A model generated the notes under the pieces. It had not been told where the DNA came from. It worked only from the letters and a program-made list of their open reading frames with translations, and searched no databases. From NCBI GenBank assembly GCA_003971905.1, contig RSEE01000013.1, positions 682,001-746,000 of the forward strand: a stretch of 64,000 bases of DNA. Reading direction: 5' to 3'. Positions 59,552 to 64,000 of this stretch are shown in pieces (the first letter of the stretch is position 1; each line of letters starts with the position of its first letter). This DNA comes from Moniliella sp. 'wahieum'. Taxonomy: Eukaryota; Basidiomycota; Moniliellomycetes; Moniliellales; Moniliellaceae. The position numbers and the translations under genes are program-made.

Positions 59552-59577
59552 TGAACGTTGAACGTTGAACGTTGAAC
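59552..59577. repeat. AACGTT heptamer array (GAACGTT)n
   Basis: Three and a half units of GAACGTT, the same family as 54573-54605 but with spacer G instead of T. Confidence 0.92.
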
Positions 59578-60110
59578 CGAGAGAAGTGAGTTTCTGAGAA
59601 CCCTTCTGCATGCGCCCAGATAAAACCCACACCCGCCCTGCATCTGTGTAGATCACCCGGAAAACGTATGCTGCTGGGGGGGGCACAGAAATGGTTTCCG
59701 AAAAATTTATTGGTTCCCGGTCCGAAACCTCTTCGGATCAGAGATCTGACCTCTAAGATCTGACCCCCGTCATACCGGGCGAATTATACGAACTCGTATC
59801 CGAGGGGGATGTGCGTGCATCTGCTTATACCCCCTATTCCGTGTTCGTCTTGTGGGGAGGCGAGCAAGGCAAAGGGGAGATCGTGTGATGCAATCAGGGG
59901 AAGGCAGCCCGGAGGGGCAACAGGGAGGAGCGGAACAGGGGCGGAACAGAGGCGGAACGGGGCCGCCTCGCACACGTCTCTCCGTCCCCACCGCCCACAC
60001 ACTGCATACACAGTTTACATCTGACGGCCTGAGACGGCTCGACGTCCTTTCTAATTGCAGGTCACATCCCATCCATCATCGTGAAGCTGAAGCGCTCAAA
60101 CGCTGAAAGC

Positions 60111-61243
60111 ATATAAAGCTTTTGAAAAAACAATATACTCTCAAAGGCTTTATTCACACAGCAGTAGCAACGACGATAGGTCATTGGTAGAACGATAGCC
60201 CAATTGACGGTTTGGGGTATTCAGTGCGAGTACTCCATCAACTCGGTTAAACAGTCGGGACTAACGAGGGAGGCCAAGGTCCTGTCAGAGACGGGGGGAA
60301 AGGCAAGATCGTTCGTGGGAGGAAATAGAAGGCATCAGGCAGAAAACAGAAGCAAAAGGGAAGTTAAGAGCGAGAGACACAGGATGCAGAATTGGAAATT
60401 GGAGCGAGCTTAGTCATTCGGTGACACTCGGGGTGCGGATCTCCTAGGGTAAAGACTGTAAATAGGATAACTGGAATTGAGTCGCTGGAAGCTATCAGAC
60501 GTGAGAATGATAGAAAAGGCCAGAGACGATATAATGACATATGGATGTCGATAAACTGCAGGCTCTCGTAACCGTGTTAGGCTCATAAAAGAGTCTGACA
60601 AGGAATTGTACGTGTGACATAAACGGCCCAGTGAGCAGAAGGTGTTGAGGTAACACAATTTGCACCTCCCAGACTCATTCGCACTTATATGAAACCTGAA
60701 GAAGCTCTTAAAGGTCAGGATCCAGAGATGCCATTGAGACCAGCACATTCTGTCGTCGTCGCATCGTTCTTCCTCATTTGGCAGTACGATAAACGAAGTG
60801 GAGGTTGGCTTCTCTGGTGCTTTACACCTGAACCTGCCTATCTCAATAAGCCTCAAATGTTCGAGAGGGGGAATCATGAACCTCAACGGGTGGCGTGTCA
60901 TTTTGTTTATGGACGCTTTTACGGTCATGAAAGGGCAAGGGACACATCATCACAGTGTTAATTACAATGGTATCTTGAACAAAATATTAACACCACTAGA
61001 AGCTCAACCATTGGGCTGATGACGATCTACACATACAGTATGGAAAAGTGCGGCTAATGTGTGCTGATAATGTGTCGGACAGAAAAGATGCGGTGGGGTG
61101 AGAGCAAACGGAACGAGAGGATGATGCCCAGATCCCCAAGTCGAGCACGGCAGAGGTTTACGAGGTGAAACCGCAAAAGACTTCACTGGAGGCCAAATGG
61201 ATGTTCACCCGCAATCACGTCTCCCTTTTGCCTTATTTTCCAT
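60111..61243. other. AT-richer island, no recognisable gene
   Basis: Composition shifts to roughly balanced AT/GC. The longest frame is 60410-60928 on the minus strand (172 codons); it resembles nothing I know and has no supporting context. No heptamer arrays are present, unlike the block to its left. Confidence 0.45.
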
Positions 61244-61400
61244 TTAAGGAACTAGGGGAATCGCCAGGAGATCAGGACGCTCTGGTGCTCGCCATCCGTT
61301 CCCGTATCCGTGGAATCGCGTGTGGATACGGATGAACGTGGTAGACATCCGAGCGGTGAACCGTCTCCATTGAGACTCAGTAGTCAATTCCTTCCTGTTC
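61244..61400 (-). pseudogene. Truncated copy of the unknown LAIPLVP module
   Basis: The minus strand encodes ELTTESQWRRFTARMST, TFIRIHTRFHGYGNGWR and APERPDLLAIPLVP followed by a stop at 61244-61246. It is clearly homologous to the C-terminus of the neighbouring gene (61532-61680), including the stop position, but no coding sequence can be followed upstream of about 61400. I read it as a partial duplication. Confidence 0.6.
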
Positions 61401-61531
61401 CCAAGCATCTTGCATCTGTCTCCCTTCTACATCCATACCATTGACAGAGCTTATAAGGCTGGGACAGGGGGAACGCTACGTCTAAACCGAACCGTTCATC
61501 TTGCGGGGGTTACTTGGAAGCGCCACCAAGA

Positions 61532-62082
61532 TTAAGGAACCAGAGGGATCGCCAGGATATCAGGATCCTCCGGTGGTCGCCATCCGGTCCCGTACCCTAG
61601 GAAACGCGTGTGGACACGGATAAACGTGATAGACATCGGAGCGAGGAACCATTTCCATTGAGACTCAGTAGCCAAATCCTTCCAATCCGCAACTATCTTG
61701 CCCGCTGTCTTGGTGCCGAAGTATCCTCGCGTCGTCAAAACCAGGGGGGAAACGGCTCTTGAGTGCGTCCCTGGTTCTTGGCGTTCTTGTCGCATTCTGC
61801 TTGTTCCAGCAACCGAAGAAGCTCCTTCTCCCGGCGTTCCAAAGGCGACGCAGTGCTTTCGTGCACAACCACCCTCCGGTACGCGCTCTGTGCCTCCTGA
61901 TTTCCCGTGTCGCGCAGCGTATGGTCCACCTCCATTCCAGATCCTCCGATTGCTCCTGGCCTCATCACGCGGTAGTCAGTGCCCTGTGCCCTCCGTTCGC
62001 GCCTCGTCCCATCCTCTTCCTCCACCGTAGGTCTCTCTATAAATCCACAGCGAAGAGCCGGAAACGGGACTGATGATGTCAC
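61532..62082 (-). CDS. Unknown small protein with conserved TFIRxHTRFxGYGxGWR C-terminus
   Basis: I do not recognise this gene. The C-terminal part reads FGTKTAGKIVADWKDLATES, QWKWFLAPMSITFIRVHTRF, LGYGTGWRPPEDPDILAIPL, VP. A conserved copy next to it shows selection on the protein. Upstream minus frames give LERREKELLRLLEQAECDKN (possible helix), and MTSSVPFPALRCGFIERPTV from ATG 62082, but they are in another frame, so an intron or length error lies between about 61735 and 61800. A 154-bp gap separates its candidate start from TOM22 on the opposite strand. Length of roughly 180 residues would fit a small organellar protein, which is only a guess. Confidence 0.45.
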
Positions 62083-62236
62083 CGAAGTTTCATGAATGTC
62101 GGAGTAAATGATATCATCGATCGTCGGAACGTGTGGAACGGGGCGGAATTAAAAAGCCCGAGAGGGAAGCTTCAGATTTTCAGCAGTGGCTCGCTCTCCG
62201 CTCGGGCTTAGCTCCGCTTTGCCACCACCACCAACC
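62083..62236. promoter_or_regulatory. Divergent promoter between unknown gene and TOM22
   Basis: Only 154 bp separate the candidate minus-strand start (62082) and the TOM22 ATG (62237). ATATCATCGAT-like sequence occurs at 62109-62119. No TATA box is clear. Confidence 0.35.
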
Positions 62237-62769
62237 ATGGTTCAACTTGAAGAGACGACCGACGAGCACTACCGGCGCGCGCCTACCGATGCTGAGGAAT
62301 GGGAGGACGGATGAAGCTGGTAGCGATGTGGTATGTTGTGCCCAACCTCACCTGCATTCATTCCATGTGACTGCGTGCTGATCTCTTTGGCGTTGTAGAG
62401 CTCTATTGCCTCGTCGGAGGATGACGAGCCGCTGGACGAGACGCTGGCTGAGCGTCTGGCAGCACTCAAAGATATTGTTCCCCCGGCGCCCGTGCTGCTG
62501 TATCAGGCGCAGTGTCGACGGTGACCGGCATCACCTGGGGACTGGGCGCGTTTGCCGGCCGGGCTGCCTGGGTCCTTACCACCTCCGCTCTGTTGGTGGG
62601 TCTTCCGTTTGCCCTTGCTGTGGAAGACGAGGCACGGTTCGCGATGCAAGAGCGGGAGATGGGTGCTCAAACGTCCGGCGCTTCTGCCATGCTCGGCAGT
62701 GCGCCCGGTGCCCCCCCGACTCCTGCGGGCCAGCAACCGCAGGAAGGCCTGCGCCCGCCTGGTTTCTAA
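62237..62769 (+). CDS. TOM22: Mitochondrial import receptor subunit Tom22
   Basis: Central receptor of the TOM complex in the mitochondrial outer membrane. Exon 1 (62237-62330) codes MVQLEETTDEHYRRAPTDAE and EWED, then an acidic end that reads DEAGSDV once an extra G is discounted. The intron is 62331-62398 (GTATGT...TAG). Exon 2 reads SSIASSEDDEPLDETLAERL, AALKDIVPP, and after a C-run one base short SGAVSTVTGITWGLGAFAGR, AAWVLTTSALLVGLPFALAV, EDEARFAMQEREMGAQTSG, ending EGLRPPGF. The acidic cytosolic domain, the ERLxALKDIVPP motif, the single membrane span and the Gln/Gly/Pro-rich intermembrane tail match Tom22. About 154 residues, the family length. Confidence 0.94.
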
Positions 62770-63076
62770 ACACTACTTGGCCCCCGCTTTCCCTCGGGCC
62801 TTCAGGATGGTGAATTGGATGATGCTCTTTGGCCCTGAGCTGGTGGGGAGTACACTTCCCCTTCTCTAGGCTTCAAAAGCCTCTGCTGCGTCGGTTTTCA
62901 TTTGCTAGCACGTACCCCCCATCATTCCCTTGTCCCTACGACCATCCACTGTATCCACTTCCCACTTTCTATCATTTCTAGGCTACACTCCATAGCAATT
63001 TGAGAAGGATGTACTGCATTAGAAAGGACCAATAGTAAAATGAACGGGGTCCCGAACCGGCGACCTGGCCAGATCT
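62770..63076. other. Converging 3' flanks of TOM22 and MMS19
   Basis: About 300 bp between facing stops; T/C-rich then AT-rich, consistent with two 3' UTRs. Confidence 0.5.
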
Positions 63077-64000
63077 TCAACTCTGCCGCAGAGAAAGCCA
63101 GGCATCACGGGCCTCGACGGCGGCCATGCGGACCGTGCGAAGAGGATCGTCGATGCCCCGTCCAGTGATAGAGAGTGTGCGTTGGACCTCTGCGCGCCGC
63201 GGCCAGACCGAATGGTTGGCAAGGTGAGGGCCAGTGCCCGCAGCGCCCACAATGCGGCTAGCCGGTCCTGATCCTCAACGGCAGTGAGGGAGCGCAACAG
63301 CGAGGACAACAGGGACCCCACATGTTCTTCAGCCAAAGCGATAGCATCGACCTCCTCGCTCGCACCCGCGGCGCCAAATCTGCGCTGAGCGAATGGCACG
63401 TGTTCGCGCCAAAATCTCCCGTTCCCGTGCTCTTCACACGAGAAAGCTTGGCGGCGACCAAGGCACCCGCGATTGCCTTGGCGGCAACTGGCTGCCGTGC
63501 GGGCTGCTGTGCCGCAGGGCGCGGACCAACAGAGGCCACACCTGAGCCAGCGAGCTGGAACGAGCACTGGGAGGTACCCGCGGAAGGACCGCAGCTAGCG
63601 CAGCAAGGTAAAATGCCTGGCGTTCCTCCGACGAGCCGTCATCCGCACCGTCGGAAGGAAGACGGTACCTTCCGCAATAATGCTGGAAGCAATGCAGCAG
63701 CAGTACGCTGCCGTGCCAACTTCCTCACCGTGTGTCCATTCTCCGTCGCAAACAGCCCAGGGGACCCTTCAGCGACCCTGGCCAAGCCAGCGACAATCGA
63801 GGAAGCAACGGGCGCAGACACCCTGGTGCCAAAGTGCAGCAAGGCTGTGAGCATTTTCCACGCATCTGGAGACAAGCGAGCCGCCAAGGCTTGAACCACG
63901 AGATAGGCATGTAGCCCTGCTTGGACCATTTCGGGGGAAGGTGTGCCTCCAGTAAGGACGGGAGGGATGTCCAGTTCTTTAAGGGCACCTGCAAGCTCAT
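63077..64000 (-). CDS. MMS19/Met18 C-terminal part, running off the right edge
   Basis: Subunit of the cytosolic iron-sulfur targeting complex that delivers clusters to DNA repair and replication enzymes. Only about 300 C-terminal residues lie in the window. They are HEAT-repeat-like: MVQAGLHAYLVVQALAARLS, AWKMLTALLHFGTRVSAPVA, SLLSSLLRSLTAVEDQDRLA, ALWALRALALTLPTI. The end reads GIDDPLRTVRMAAVEARDAW, LSLRQS, stop at 63077-63079, which closely fits the Mms19 C-terminus (LDDxKRxVRxxAVxARxxW). Frames change several times without introns. A different HEAT protein is possible, but the terminal motif and its position at the very end make Mms19 the best call. Confidence 0.76.

Larger units (their letters stand above)
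53730..60110. other. Gene-free block crowded with heptamer palindrome repeats
   Basis: More than 6 kb without any supported gene. From about 54.3 kb short tandem arrays of palindromic heptamers recur every few hundred bases, listed separately for the clearest ones. Degenerate copies (ATCGAT, AACGTT, ACCGGT, AGATCT, ACTAGT) fill much of the rest, together with CATG-rich words. Open frames are short and random. Confidence 0.65.

Noticed and set aside
54547-59577. CRISPR array
   Set aside because: Repeats are 7 bp in direct tandem without spacers, and the DNA is eukaryotic.
60410-60928. 172-codon minus-strand open frame
   Set aside because: No family resemblance, no flanking support, and a composition consistent with chance in the AT-richer island.

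Overview
The window is a 64 kb piece of nuclear DNA from a GC-rich fungus, most likely a basidiomycete. The evidence is fungal gene content (class IV chitin synthase, N-terminally acylated Vac8, Ypd1 phosphorelay protein, CBS-PB1 protein, PCL-type cyclin, Tom22), short GT-AG introns of about 54-200 nt, often close to the start codon, and intron-containing tRNA genes. The chitin synthase N-terminus and the cyclin box read like basidiomycete versions as I remember them; an Ustilaginomycotina-like, intron-poor genome is my guess and cannot be proven here.

Layout, left to right. 0-4.4 kb: edge of a minus-strand gene with an acidic repeat, then a probable F-BAR gene (+). 5.8-7.4 kb: flavin polyamine oxidase (+). 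8.0 kb: tRNA-Met with intron (-). 8.3-13.5 kb: formin (-), divergent from a CBS-PB1 membrane protein (+, 14.1-16.4 kb). 17.1 kb: Hsp70 relic. 19.5-20.3 kb: Rcf2/Hig1-type mitochondrial protein (+). 21.5-23.1 kb: ornithine decarboxylase (+). 23.7 kb: odd intron-bearing tRNA. 25.7-30.1 kb: class IV chitin synthase (-). 31.3-35 kb: AT-richer island with degenerate coding pieces and a second Hsp70 relic. 35.7-37.1 kb: compact LTR element with target-site duplication. 38.1-39.8 kb: Ser/Gly-rich single-pass surface protein (+). Then a minus-strand run: VAC8 (41.0-42.9), GDSL esterase (43.4-44.7), YPD1 (45.5-46.0), eIF4G (47.3-51.3) and a PCL-type cyclin (52.2-53.7). 53.7-61.2 kb: gene-free, crowded with heptamer repeats. 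61.2-62.1 kb: an unknown duplicated module. 62.2-62.8 kb: TOM22 (+). 63.1 kb to the edge: C-terminus of MMS19 (-).

Themes: polarity and cell wall (formin, chitin synthase, surface protein, F-BAR, cyclin, Vac8); polyamines (ornithine decarboxylase for synthesis, polyamine oxidase for back-conversion or catabolism); mitochondrion (Rcf2, Tom22); translation and signalling (eIF4G, Ypd1).

Two properties affect the whole window. First, nearly every clear gene switches reading frame without an intron, and where I could align it the cause is usually a one-base length change in a short homopolymer run; this looks like uncorrected assembly error rather than mass pseudogenisation, so gene spans are given as loci and proteins are pieced together by family resemblance. 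Second, intergenic DNA carries many short tandem arrays with a 7-bp period, where each unit is a 6-bp palindrome plus one base (AAGCTT, ATCGAT, AACGTT, ACTAGT, ACGCGT, ACATGT, AGATCT, AGCGCT). This is the most unusual signal here.
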